Origin: Eutreptiella sp. 'Long Island Sound 2002'
Lineage: Eukaryota > Euglenozoa > Euglenophyceae > Eutreptiales > Eutreptiaceae
NCBI GenBank assembly: GCA_964036045.1
Contig: OZ038382.1
Span: 109,514,578 to 109,578,577, forward strand
Length of the DNA stretch: 64,000 nt
Direction of reading: 5' to 3'
Shown here: piece by piece, positions 21,461-32,381 of the stretch
Layout: every line of letters starts with the position of its first letter
Position numbering within the stretch: position 1 is the first letter of the stretch
The notes under the pieces: generated by a model
The model's input: the letters and a program-made list of their open reading frames with translations, nothing else
Databases searched by the model: none
Told to the model about the DNA's origin: nothing
Translations under genes and position numbers: made by a program

Positions 21461-22134
21461 CCTACAAGAACACGCAAATCAGCTTAGGGGTATGCACAGG
21501 CCACAGGAGGGACAGGGACCGGCGGACAGCATGTTCCGCCGCGACGCACCGAGGCCAGCCTCCAAACCGGCGCCAGAACAGCCCCAACCAAAACCGAGGC
21601 CCCGCCCTGGGGGGGGCAGACGCCTCGGCCCGCTGGGCCAAATGGCCCAAACCGGAGCCCAAAGTGGCCCCAACGCCGCTGCCACCCGATCCACAACCGA
21701 AGCTGAAGACCCCAGCGTGCCCACTTTTCACGCCGGCGGAACGTGCCGCCATGCACCCCGAATGGCCAGACGGCGCAGAAGTACAGGGAGTGTACGCAGC
21801 CACGCTTACAGGACAACCAAAACAATTTGTATGGTTCCGGGGCAAGATATATGGCAGACTGGCGACACCGGGCCAACACGGCACCCTACAGTTGAAAATT
21901 AAGTGGCAAGCACTTCCGGAATGGGGCGAAAAAGTGGAGACCTCAAACCTCGAACTCTGGGACGACAGACAATTCCCGGAGTGCCCGGTGCAGCTCTGCA
22001 CACCGGCCAACCAGGTACCACCGGGCACCATCTGGACACCTGACGTGCCGCAGACATGGCTCGAGGACCCGGATATACCGAAGGAACAAGGGGTGGCCAC
22101 GGCGATCAATCACAAACTGCGCCTGGGACAATGA
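21460..22134 (+). pseudogene. Large LINE, ORF1/ORF2 junction domain
   Basis: Frame 1 carries a Pro/Lys-rich linker and then a compact beta-rich domain: TPAERAAMHPEWPDGAEVQG, then KQFVWFRGKIYGRLATPGQH, then LQLKIKWQALPEWGEKVETS, with several Trp residues. It is reminiscent of small SH3/chromo-like folds, but I cannot assign it. It ends at a TGA (22132-22134) followed by CTA, and the same frame contains a second TGA at 22147-22149 before the endonuclease. Either this is the true end of one ORF with a short gap, or both TGAs are mutations in a continuous ORF. Confidence 0.4.
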
Positions 22135-23300
22135 CTACTACTGCGCTGAGCCGGGGACCCCCCAGGGGCCACCAAGGCACGCGCCCACGAGGTCAAAACT
22201 GCGCTCGTCACTCTCATGTCCCTCAACGAACCGGGCGCCCTGTACGACGCAGCCAAAGCTCCAGACCTACAAGACGTGCCTATCATGGCAAAATGCGACC
22301 CGGACGCCATGGTATGGCAGGAACAGGCCCTCAAAACCCAGGCAGTCTGCCCCAACGTAACCCCCGTCCTCACCAGGACAGGACACAAGTACCACACCAC
22401 GTGGGTCAAGGGAGTGCCCATATCCCACAAAGGTGAAGTCCAAGTGCACGTCCACCACCACCTGGGGGTGGAAGGCCGCCCAGCGGCATACGAACTGGTA
22501 GGCTGAACGTGGCAACTGAATGTAATCAACGTACACGTCCCCTTTGGAGACGCCACGGAGACGTTCCTCGAACATCTCATGGAGGCCTACCGACAACTTG
22601 CCATGATGGGGCCGACTGTCATCATAGGAGACTTCAATGCAGCCCCATCAGCGAACGATCGCGGAGGGCGACAAATGCCCGAGGACGCAGCGGTGCAAGT
22701 GGCCATGCAACATCTGGGCCTGCAGGACCTCACAGCCTCTCTACGAGGCCAGCCCTCACACAGACCACCACAGCCTTGCGCGGCAGATTCACGCATCGAC
22801 CTCTGCTACGCGGACTCGGCACACGTCGAGGTTACATGGGCGCAATACCACGACCTACCATCCAAGATCACCGGACATCGACCCCTGGAGTTACAAATCA
22901 AGGTACTTCAGGTACCTCCGGCCTCCAGGGATGGCATGGACCACGAAGAGTAACCACCCATCAAGCGGCCAGGAGAGCACGACACCCACAAATGGGTAGC
23001 GTACTACCGCACGGTACACCGGATCCTAGGCCAGCAAGACAAGACGGACCTCAACCTCGCCATGCGACAGGCGGCCACGGCATGCGGCCTGAACGGACAA
23101 CACAGAACACAGGAAGATGCCACCCCGCATCAAGACCCACGATCCCTGGTCACAACCATATGGCACGACAAGCGGGCACTACACACGGCAGTGCACTCGC
23201 ATGACCTGCAAGCCCAACATGACGCCCAGGAAATCGCCGCGCGGCTGGACACCACACGCCGACAACTCACAGACACCTATGATTTCAAATCTCATTTCGT
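22135..23300 (+). pseudogene. Large LINE, ORF2 apurinic/apyrimidinic-type endonuclease domain
   Basis: Frame 1 shows the endonuclease-exonuclease-phosphatase signatures of LINE target nicking in order: MVWQEQALK with the metal-binding Glu at 22321-22323, VIIGDFNAAPS with Asp at 22630-22632 and Asn at 22636-22638, then SRIDLCYADS with Asp at 22798-22800. The last motif, normally S-D-H, reads T-G-H (22870-22878) in ITGHRPLEL, so the general-base Asp is missing here. In-frame stops interrupt at 22504 (TGA, inside the domain) and 22951 (TAA, after it). The region after 22954 is the linker toward the RT and is cut by an AT-rich insertion at about 23290. Family assignment is firm; activity of this copy is doubtful. 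Confidence 0.75.
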
Positions 23301-24690
23301 CACATAACTCAGTATCTTGGCATTTTTGCAAACAGCATGGAAATCTCTACATGACTGTGCAGTCGATTTTTGAAAATTCGAATCTTTTGGAGAATCCATT
23401 TCTGATCTGGCATCGCACTCACTAAGGAGTTCCCTGAATCGCAGATTCAATCGCTATTTAGCGGCAGCGACGCGAGCGTAAATAGTTAGTTTGGTCGATT
23501 TAGGGCGTACCCTTCACGGCACGCAGGAACTGAGCATACGAGGTTGCGTAACTAAGCATACTCAACATCCTGAGCACATTTCTGGTCCCCTGTCCTGCCC
23601 TGCCGTAAAGTTATAGGCAATTTTCATCCCTTTCGCCCCCTTCTGACACTAAAAACGGCTACAAACGGCCTTTGTGCGCTCCAAAGAACCCCGGCACCGG
23701 TACAAGGGCAATGCCCTATTGTTAGATGGCCTATAAAGAGGCATTGCACCCAAATATAATGCTTGTAGCACTCGTTGCCATCAAGTTATAACATGAATGT
23801 GGTTATGTAGAGAAAGGACCTGTTCGGGAGGGGACAATGCCATTTAGGAAGCATAGGGGCTAGTATGAACAAGCAAAACAATCAAAGGGCGACGTATGAT
23901 GATAGCACCATGATGGAACACACATTGTACCATGTTCAAAGCGTCTATGTCGCATTGCCGTGAGGATATGTATCTCTTGTGCGTGCATTTTGCTCGTATG
24001 CATGGACATTCTTGGTGACTTCTGACACAAAAAACGGCTACAAACGGCCTTGGTGCGCTACAGGGAACCACGGCACCCATACAAGGGCAATGCTCTGTTG
24101 TTGGATGGCCTTTAAAGAGGCATTGCATCCAAATAAAATGCTTGTAGCCCTTGTAGCCGTGAAATTATAACATGAATGTGGTTATGTGGAAAGAGAACCT
24201 GTTTGCAAGGTGTAAATGCCATTTGAGAGTCGTAAGGAGTACTATGACCATAGCAAACAATCAAAGGGCGATGTATAGTGATAGGACCGTGATGCAACAC
24301 ACATTGTACCATGTTCAAAGCCTCTATGTTTCATTGCCATGAGGATATGTATCTTTTGTGCGTGCATTTTGCTCGTATGCATGGACCTATTTTGGGGGCG
24401 CTGAATCAAAAAAACATGCTCACAGAGTCCAAAAAATTGCTTTCTGGGTACTTTTTGAGTAAAGTTGTATGCAGGTAGTTAGTGCCACATCTGGTGAAAC
24501 CTGGTAAAACGCCCCCCCCCCCGGGGCCATTTTTTGGAAAAAACGGGTGAATGAGCCTTTTGAAAATGTTTTAATGAGGACCCCCCCTATTTTGGGGGCG
24601 CTGAATCCAAAACACATGCTTTTGCAGTCCGAAAAATTGCTTTTCGGGTACTATCTGAGTAGAGTGACGTTTTGGCCAGTAAAACCACAG
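23290..24690. mobile_element. AT-rich insertion between endonuclease and RT, made of tandem repeats
   Basis: LINE coding sense stops near YDFKSH (about 23290) and resumes near 24690 (GWHIRRAKELAQEQQRY), so about 1.4 kb was inserted into ORF2. Inside are two near-identical units of 379 bp (23641-24019 and 24020 to about 24387; both contain caaacggcct and cattttgctcgtatgcatgg) and two units of about 200 bp starting with tattttgggggcgctgaatc at 24388 and 24588. No ORF longer than ~100 codons looks real. It is probably a non-autonomous element or a captured satellite. I could not identify terminal inverted repeats or an exact target duplication. Confidence 0.6.
23641..24387. repeat. Tandem direct repeat, two 379-bp units
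   Basis: Unit 2 repeats unit 1 in order from cttctgacac through atgaatgtggttatgt and cacattgtaccatgttcaaa to tgctcgtatgcatggac, with about 85-90% identity by eye. The offset measured at the cttctgacac word is exactly 379 bases. Confidence 0.85.
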
Positions 24691-26746
24691 GTGGATGGCA
24701 CATCCGCCGGGCAAAGGAACTGGCACAAGAACAACAACGCTACTTCCAAAACCCCCAACCCTACAAATGCCTGAAACACTTGGACAAAGTCCTGGGGGAG
24801 ACAGGCCATCGAGGCATCAAGGCGGGACGCCTACAGGACGGCACAGTGACCAACGATCCCAAGGTGGTCCTGGAAGAAGTCCTCAACAGCTTCCTACGCC
24901 AACACAACACTGAGGATGGCGAGCCGTCAGCATACACGGAAGAACTGATATTCCATCTGCCCAAACTCTACAACCGAACACAGCGACGAGACATGAACCG
25001 AACCCCGTTCACCATTTGGGAGCTCGATGAGGTGCTGTACAAACTACAACCGGGAAAACCCCTGGGGTGGACGGACTCCCGGCAGAGCTCTACCGTAGGC
25101 TCCCGCTGAATCTGAAGAGACACTTGGCCGCGCGCCTGTGCGATATTGCCATCAGGAAAACGGACGCGCCACCCGACTGGGCAAACCTAGTACACCCGCT
25201 GTATAAGAAAGGCAACTGGGCGGACCCCGACAACTGGAGACCCATCCTGTGCGCCACCACGGAAGCCAAACTCATATGAATGCTCATCCTCAAACGGGTG
25301 GCCCGGGCAGTGTACCGGGCTGTACCGCCCACTATGTGGGGGGCCATACCGGGTAGGTCACCATTGGAGGCCATATTTATGCAAGACGCCGTGGTGGACA
25401 TGGACCCAATCAGCCTCATTATCACGTCCCTGGATGTCAAAGGGGCCTTCCCCAACACTCCGAACCGCCTTTTACGGGCCATCTGGGAGCACATGGAACT
25501 CCCCTTCCAGGGCTTCCTGCAAGCGTACCGCGCCACCCGCATGTACGCCATAAAAACCGACGTGGGCACCACCCCATGGGTCCATGCCACCAGTGGGGTC
25601 CCGCAAGGGGGTGCAGAAGGCCCATTCCTCTTCCTGCTCGTCACCCTTCCGCTGGCGTTTTACATCTGACGCACATACCCGGACGTGGCACCATATCCCC
25701 TACAGACCACGCTCCTAGCGTTTGCGGACGACATGGCGGTGGTCACCGCCACCACACGTCAACCCCTGCCGACCACCCTGGACCCCACCAGAGCCACCAA
25801 AGTCCTCCACGTCGTCACCATCTATCTGGAGGGCAACCAGCTGCTGGTACACAACGTCAAATCTGCCACCATGGTGCACAATGCACCGCCGCCGCCCCTC
25901 AGCCCTGGAGACCTGCCCATGAACCCGGTAAACACGGCCACCTACCTGGGGGTCCAACCAGCGGCCACCGCAGGCAGGGTCACCCTACCACCGAACCTGA
26001 TACGGCAGCTCACACGGACACTGGTCATAGCACACATCACAGCACTCTCCACCCAGGCCCTGGCATACTTCCTACAAGCCGTGCTCAACGCAGCTATAGG
26101 CTTCCAGGCCTTGCACCTAACACACCCCCAACACATGCGGCAAGTGGCCGCTACCACAGTGCAACGAGCGTGGACCATCCACGGCCACAGGCCCACATTG
26201 CTACCTGCAACGGTACGCGCGGCATCATAACCGTACTACGGAGACAACACGGACCACCTCGTCCACAACGCGTACACCGCTCACACTGCGGCCCACCTCC
26301 ATCGTCTCATGCACAATCATGAGCCGGAGGTACGGGAAGTCTTCACGCTGACTCTGCGGGAGGCCCAATACCATCGCAACACCTGCCCCCCATACATACT
26401 TCACCAGCGGGGCCTCCCCACCAAAGTTCGGACCCGCATATGGAACCAGCTACAACTCCTGCTACCCGACCACCAACACGTCATCCGAACGAACCATCGG
26501 TGCAGGGAAACCGTCCCCCTGGCGGTCCTTCACACCGATGTGGGGGATGGACCAACGGGGAGCACCACCACTCTGGACCTGGTGGGCACGACCCTCCCTG
26601 TCGTGCGGGTCACCCCAATCCAGATGCAAGACCTCCAACGAGTGGGCACACACCACGTCCCATTCCTACAACACCCGGAGTGGCCCCACAAATCACTCCT
26701 GGAGAACCACATGCGCAGTGCCGCCACCCAAACCGGACACCCCTAA
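24691..26746 (+). pseudogene. Large LINE, ORF2 reverse transcriptase domain
   Basis: The RNA-directed DNA polymerase is complete in order. A linker helix comes first (frame 3, to about 25066), then a one-base frame change at a GGGG run brings VDGLPAELYRRL into frame 2. NWRPILCATTEAKLI follows, then motif A LDVKGAF (Asp 25433-25435), motif B SGVPQGG (25592-25612), motif C FADD (25721-25732) and YLGV (25943-25954). The three catalytic aspartates are present. The frame-2 sequence is interrupted only by single stops: TGA 25277, TGA 25667, TAA 26228 and TAA 26744. Reading continues without shift after each. The Tx1/Dualen/L1-like branch is the best guess from the endonuclease-RT-RNase H order; a phylogeny would be needed to settle the clade. 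Confidence 0.85.
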
Positions 26747-28888
26747 CGAACAGATGGGGAAGTACATGCGGCGTACAACCTATTTTGGAACACGCACAAA
26801 CGGCCACTGCCGCCGAGCCCACCGCGAGGGAACCAGGCCCCCCACCCGCCACCAGAGCAAGTGGAATATTTGCCCGGTGCCACAGTGCCCGCGGTGCTCC
26901 TCCTAGCGCCCAACGGGCTCAAGGCCACGTTACGGCCGGGCAGGGCAGGGGGCAATTTGTGGATGCTACCGCCACCCATGGCGTCCCTTCTGTCCGCCGC
27001 TACTATCGCAAGACAAGCTGACGGGCACTCCCACCACTTGCTGGCGATGTGGGCCCCACGTGTGGCCACCCCGTGGCCCCTCCCCCAGTTACTGGCGCGC
27101 TACCACCCCATGCCAACGGCCCACGCTACCCCGGAACAACACTGGTGGCTACACACGCACTTCGAAGGGGCCGTGGAGAGGGACACGGCCACAGTGGCGT
27201 GGGGACCCAGCGCCAAGGCCGAATGGAGACTCCACCGAAGAACGTGGGATACCCAGCACCCGGCCATCACCTTCCTGGTGCTAGCCAAACACCGTAGCGC
27301 CACGCCGGAGGCCCCCGCCTACCCGGTCAAACATCGATGCTCCCAAGTAAAGGACTGGCAGACGGTGGAGTGGACCACATTCCACCCGCAGACAGCGTAC
27401 CTGCTCCAGTACGTGTACGGCCATCTGACACAGGGCCATGAGAGGAACAACGACTATGTCCGCATGAACCTGGCAGCCCCCGAGATCATCCGCCAGGGGG
27501 TGAGCGTGTATGCTACCCGGAGACTTCGGTCGGACGCCAACACGCCCCGGGCCACCGCGGAACGGGGAGCACACATCCATGCTTACCAACCAACGATGCC
27601 ATGCCGCCTACCGCGCCCGGACAACCACAACACCATCATTTTTGCGGATGCCTCTCGCACTACAAGCCTCACCCCAGCGGCCGGGGGGGCGGCTTTACAG
27701 TTGAAAGTAGACACGACAGGCCGACTGCACCAGCACCACCTCACAGGGGCTACCATCTTCGGGGCCTCCTCTCACGGGGAACTGAGGACACTGGCGTTCG
27801 TTGTGGACGCCGTCAATGACACCCACCAAGAGCCGCTTGACCACGCGCAACATGTATGGGTAGTCATAGACGCAGCAGTGGACTTTCAAATCGTCCGCAG
27901 GCTGGCACGACAGCCCCTGCACAAGGCGACTGACTCTAGCCTGGGCACCCAGGCCCTACACCTCTGAACAGCCTTGCAGCACCTCCCGAAACACGTCGTC
28001 CTGCATCTCGTCAAACAAGAATCTCATCGGTATAGCCTGGGCAACGGACACATATACTTGCACGCCCACAACCAACTTGCCGAGCATATGCCGGACGGCG
28101 AGGACCCGCGGCTACAAGACCACATGCACACACACCTCCAACACCTGCCGCCATTCCCACGCCCCCGGGAACCACCAGCCTGGGTGCCAGACGATCGCAT
28201 CTATAACGACACGGGACGGGCATACCACTACCCACAACCCGTCCGCACCATGGCGCACATTCAGGGCAGTCAAGCCGACAGCGCCCTTCTGAGCCGTCTC
28301 CAACATACAATGCGCACCGCATTGTACTGCTCGGCTCTTGACCCAACCCTAATACCGGTACACCTGCAGACACAACGTGCCCAGCTGTTGCTCGAGCAAC
28401 TACCCCTCCTAGACAGGGTGGCACGCTGGTATGCCCGGCGAGGTATAGACATATTCCCGGAATACACCATATGCCCCTGCCATCTCCAACAGCCAGAAAC
28501 ATGGGAGCACTTCAAACGCTGCCCATTGGCCCGAGGGGACAACCACCTGGCCACGTGGACACCGGAGAACACCATAGCGCAACACGCGGGATGGCACCCG
28601 GCCACGCCACCGGCAAATGAGGTTCGGCACCTGATGCGGCAACAGGAGACCAAGAAGGCGGTACTCAGGAGAGCGGTGCCACTCCAGCTCTACAGGGTCG
28701 TCGCCGACCACGCCCCAGAACCTAGGGCCACAATACGTCACATGCAGCTCACCGCCATCAAGAGGGCGGACGCACAGCTACAGCACCGCGTCATGGTATA
28801 CGCACAAGAAGCAAAACAAACATCCCACGACCGCCGCACGTACTATAACCTCCTCATCCACTACCAACATGCACAGCCTAGCGACTAG
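26747..28888 (+). pseudogene. Large LINE, ORF2 RNase H and C-terminal finger
   Basis: Frame 2 continues from the RT. After ~290 linker residues, an RNase H domain shows IIFADASRTT (Asp 27647-27649), SHGELRTLAF (Glu 27779-27781) and VVIDAAVDF (Asp 27869-27871). KQESHRYSLGNGHIY follows, where the usual fourth acidic residue position seems to hold Tyr (28055-28057). A TGA at 27965-27967 lies inside the domain. Toward the C terminus CPCHLQQPETWEHFKRC (28472-28522) is the C-x-C...H...C finger common after LINE RTs. The frame ends at TAG 28886-28888, 20 bases after the ATG of ORF3. The RNase H would remove the RNA template during second-strand synthesis. This copy looks inactivated by the stop and perhaps by the Tyr. 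Confidence 0.75.
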
Positions 28889-31388
28889 CCACACGCACGG
28901 GCCCGCGGCAACTGCCAGGCACCTGCCGTCGCACCGCCCAGAGCGCGCGCGCCTCCTCCCGGGTAGAGGCCCGATCGTCCTACATAGAATACCTCTCCTC
29001 AGGATGCCCGAAGGTGAAGCTCCACATCCGCGGCCGGGGAACCCATGCGAGGTCTGCATGGAGGTGAACGACAACAACGGCAACCCGCTTCGTGGACATG
29101 ACCTCGGCTGCGGCGGCACTGAGCAGCTGCACTGGTTCTGCAGCCCGTGCATCGCCAACTTGTGGTCGTGCCCACTCTGCTGGCTACCGCATTGACTCTG
29201 CACAGCTCCGCCGCCGCGCGAAACGCAAGACGAAGACTTCACACTCCAGACACTGCGCACTCTGATCGGGCAAAACGTCTGGAACGACGGCGCTAGGGAT
29301 GACAGCCCCGACGTTGAGTGGCTGGACGTCCTCACCGACGAGGACCCGGCAACACCACCCCCGCGCCCCCCCTGGCGCGCACCAACCTGGGCGCTGCCAG
29401 ACCCGGGGGCGTACACCACGATTTATGTCCCCGACCAAGAACACTACGACGACGCGCCACGGGGCACTCTACCCCCCATTGGCAATCTGCCAGACAGTTG
29501 GGGCTACGTAACCCCCACGAACCTCAACAACTACCGCACCATCGTCGTCACCCTCACCATCCGCCTCCCGATCGCATTCGGCTGGCTGGTGGGAAACGCG
29601 GAATGGGCAATGGGCATCGCCCACGGCGCCCATGGCGCCCAGTGGGGAGATTTCTTCCACCGCCTCGGGGCCCTGACCCCGGGGGCGACCGAGAGACTGA
29701 TGGCGGCCTACCTCACTTGGAGGGGTATGCCTCCTCCAAGCAGCCTCCGGTCGCTGGTACAGCGTGCCCAGCAGCCGCACGTCCCGCCGCCGCAACCGGG
29801 CACGTACGGCAATGCGGCAGTGGCCAGGATGATGGCCAGAGGTACCCGGCTCGACGGCTCATTCTACTCCCCCCGGAAGACCACCGCGACCATCACCACC
29901 CGCCCGCCACGATCCCGCGCCACGACGGCAACTAGGGCCACAAATGTACGGGCCCGAACGTCGGCCGCCACATCCTCCACGACCCCCAGCCCGTCCACCT
30001 CCACCCCCCCCACACCCGTCACCGCACCACACCAACAGTGCGCCACCGACGCCACGCAGACTACGGGCGATCCGGCACCATCTAGGGCCGACACGCCACA
30101 GAGCCCGCGAAAAGAGCTCGCGTCCAAACGGGCGGCGCAACGACAACCAACACAACACCACACGACCACAGGGGACAGGGGACACCGGGCATCACCTGCC
30201 AAGAGCAGAACCACACCCAGCCCCACAAATACGGGGGCCGTGGGCACCCAGCCCGAGCAACCCCCCGGCACCGCACACCCGCACAGGGAACCAGCCTGGA
30301 GCCCCACAGGAAGCCCGCAACCCGTAACACCACCCGTGGCGCCTGCGCACGGTCCGCGGCCGGCAGCCAGCCAAGCGGCAGCAACACAGGCCCACCCGGA
30401 ATGCCGCCCGCACCATGGCACACCTGACCGGCCGGCAGCAGACCCAGCACTCACGCCGCCCGACGGCCCCCCCACACAAGTGCACACCGCTACCCCGACT
30501 GACACCACCGCCGCCCCGTCCCCCGGCACCGTGCACCCCGAGACCCCCGGCCCCACCGAGGGCCTAACCCCCCAGGCTCCGGAAACCCGCGCGGGGTCCG
30601 AGACCTGGGAAGCCACACCCGACACGCCCCAGCGCGCGGCCAAGGGGGGAACGTCACCTGACAGACACGACCGTGACGACGACTCTTTCGATGCCTTCAT
30701 GGACTCCCGCAGAGATGACCTCCACGCAGTCCCAGCACCGGCGGCGCCACGCGTCCACCCGGAGCCGCGACACGACCAGGCGGAAGACACACCCCTCACG
30801 GCATCACGACAAGCAGACCTCCAGCGCGATTAGACCGCCCTGGGGCAGGTTACCACTGAGGCTGAGGGGCAGGCGACCGCGAGCGGCGCGGCAGACCGGA
30901 CCGCGGACGAGCGCGGCGCCCCAGGACAGGGTGCGCGCGTGGAAGCGGCCACTAACACCGCTTGCGAGCCTATCGGCCTGCCGCCGGGGACAGCCCCGCC
31001 CTGGGGGCGGGGGCACCTGGACTACGCACGCTTGGAGGGCCATGCCAGCCACCCCAGCAAACAAGTGGAGCAAGCAGCGACCCAAGACCTGGGCCCCTGG
31101 GTCCCCAGGCTTATCGCAGAGGAGCAGCTCACCCTGGCTGTCAGCATACAATGGGTGCTTTCTTTGCGGTCCCGCCACTTCGCGGAGGGTACCCACACCA
31201 TGGCGGACGTCACGTTTGGCCATCGGACGGGGCACACGCCCCCCGCCACCATGGACCACCCCGGCCAATGGCACTATGTGGCCCACCGGCTCATGGCGCA
31301 TATGGGGGCCTACACCCCGGATGAAATGAATGGACTCCACTGGCAGTGGCACCAGCGCGCCGCCCTGCGCATCCGTGCGGCTATGTAG
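28869..31388 (+). pseudogene. Large LINE, ORF3: RING-like finger and disordered region
   Basis: The ATG at 28869 overlaps the end of ORF2. About 60 residues in, PCEVCMEVND through GCGGTEQLHWFCSPCI to CPLCW (29046-29180) forms a C-x2-C...C-x6-H-x2-C-x2-C-x6-C-x2-C pattern, close to a RING/PHD-type zinc finger. A TGA at 29193-29195 follows, yet frame 3 continues with structured sequence (TIVVTLTIRLPIAFGWLVGN and WGDFFHRLGALTPGATERLM). A ~300-residue Pro/Thr/Ala linker follows, then a TAG at 30831-30833, then a Trp/His-rich domain (LTLAVSIQWVLSLRSRHFAE and QWHYVAHRLMAHMGAYTPDE) to a TAG at 31386-31388. RING domains often act as E3 ligases; here that is inference. A homologous Trp-rich block occurs reversed at about 46.1-46.4 kb. 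Confidence 0.55.
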
Positions 31389-32381
31389 GACCATGGTATC
31401 TGGGAAATCCCTGGATCACTGGGCTACCCAAGACACTGCTCAGGCCACCGGCGGCCGCAGTCCCAGGACGTCCCGGAGCCTCCCAGGCAGGCGGCAGGCC
31501 AAAACTCCCTGGAACGCCCGCGGGGTCGACCACCCAGGAGGGGTTCCCCCTCTGGCACATACAGCAGCCCCCTGCGGCTGTTTGCCCCCCGGAGGAGCCC
31601 GGGCAGTCCCCGCGCCTCGGGGGTGCAAGGCGGCATGCCGAAACAACGCCAAGAGACAAGGAACCGTGGCCAATCCCGTCGCCGCAGCCGCACGCCGCCT
31701 CTCGCAGCGCGGCGAGTCGTCTTCCATGAGGATATGGACAGGGACCACGGGGGCCCCTGCGACCCCCACGCCCGGCTACCATCATCTACCGCCGATCCCA
31801 GGTGCCGGCCCAAGAGGCCCCGCACTGAACGGACGCACATCCCCACCATCCTCACGCCAGTCGAGCGCGAACGGCAGGCAGCGCTTCACGCGGACCCCCA
31901 CCAGGCGGCGGGCAAAGCATCAAGCTCTTCCGCCGCCTCCCTCCAAGGGTCAGCGGCCAACCCACTGTCGGGAGGACCACACGCCACGGACACGCGACCA
32001 AGGGAGCCTGCGGCCGACCCAAGCCCTAGGCAAGGAGCGGAGGGGCAGCCCCCCCCACAGCCCAGAGGCCGCCAAGCCACAGAGGGCACATCGCGGCAAC
32101 CGGGGCACGACGCGAGCGGCCCAAGGGCGGACACAGAAATGACGGGGACCTCCGGCCCCCAGGGGTCCCCTGGCCCAATGCCCGCCGCCACGCCCTGCTC
32201 GGTGCCCAAGCAACAGGAACCCTACACGGAGTACGTGCCTGAGAAACACCCTGGCACCAGCTCACGGCACCTCTCCCCGGCTGGCCCAGCGATGGACCAG
32301 GACCTGGTGGCCATGCCCCCCCCACCCACCCCCGACGGCCGCAGCAAAGGGGCGCGGGTCCCTTCGACGACGCGGAACTAA
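31389..32381 (+). pseudogene. Large LINE, ORF3 second disordered linker
   Basis: Frame 3 remains open after the TAG at 31386, with Arg/Pro/Ser-rich sequence. A short basic patch (KRPRTERTHIPTILTPVERE, about 31812-31870) is followed by ~170 disordered residues ending SKGARVPSTTRN and TAA at 32379-32381. From about 32350 the meaningful frame is frame 2, so one indel lies there. No domain is seen. The persistence of frame 3 over ~3.5 kb from 28869 with only three internal stops is the main evidence that it was translated in the ancestor. Confidence 0.4.

Noticed and set aside
24521-24537. Spliced-leader relic (ggggccattttttgg resembles part of the dinoflagellate spliced leader)
   Set aside because: Only the CCATTTT core matches; the flanking bases of the spliced leader are not present.
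25056-25070. Programmed frameshift at the GGGG run before VDGLPAELY
   Set aside because: It falls inside the RT domain, where a translational shift would make no sense. A one-base deletion in the G run explains it.
21378-31388. A reassigned genetic code as the preferred explanation of in-frame stops
   Set aside because: Stops are few relative to TGG and CAG/CAA in the same frames, frameshifts and active-site losses accompany them, and the elements are multicopy. Decay is simpler, so recoding is kept only as an alternative.
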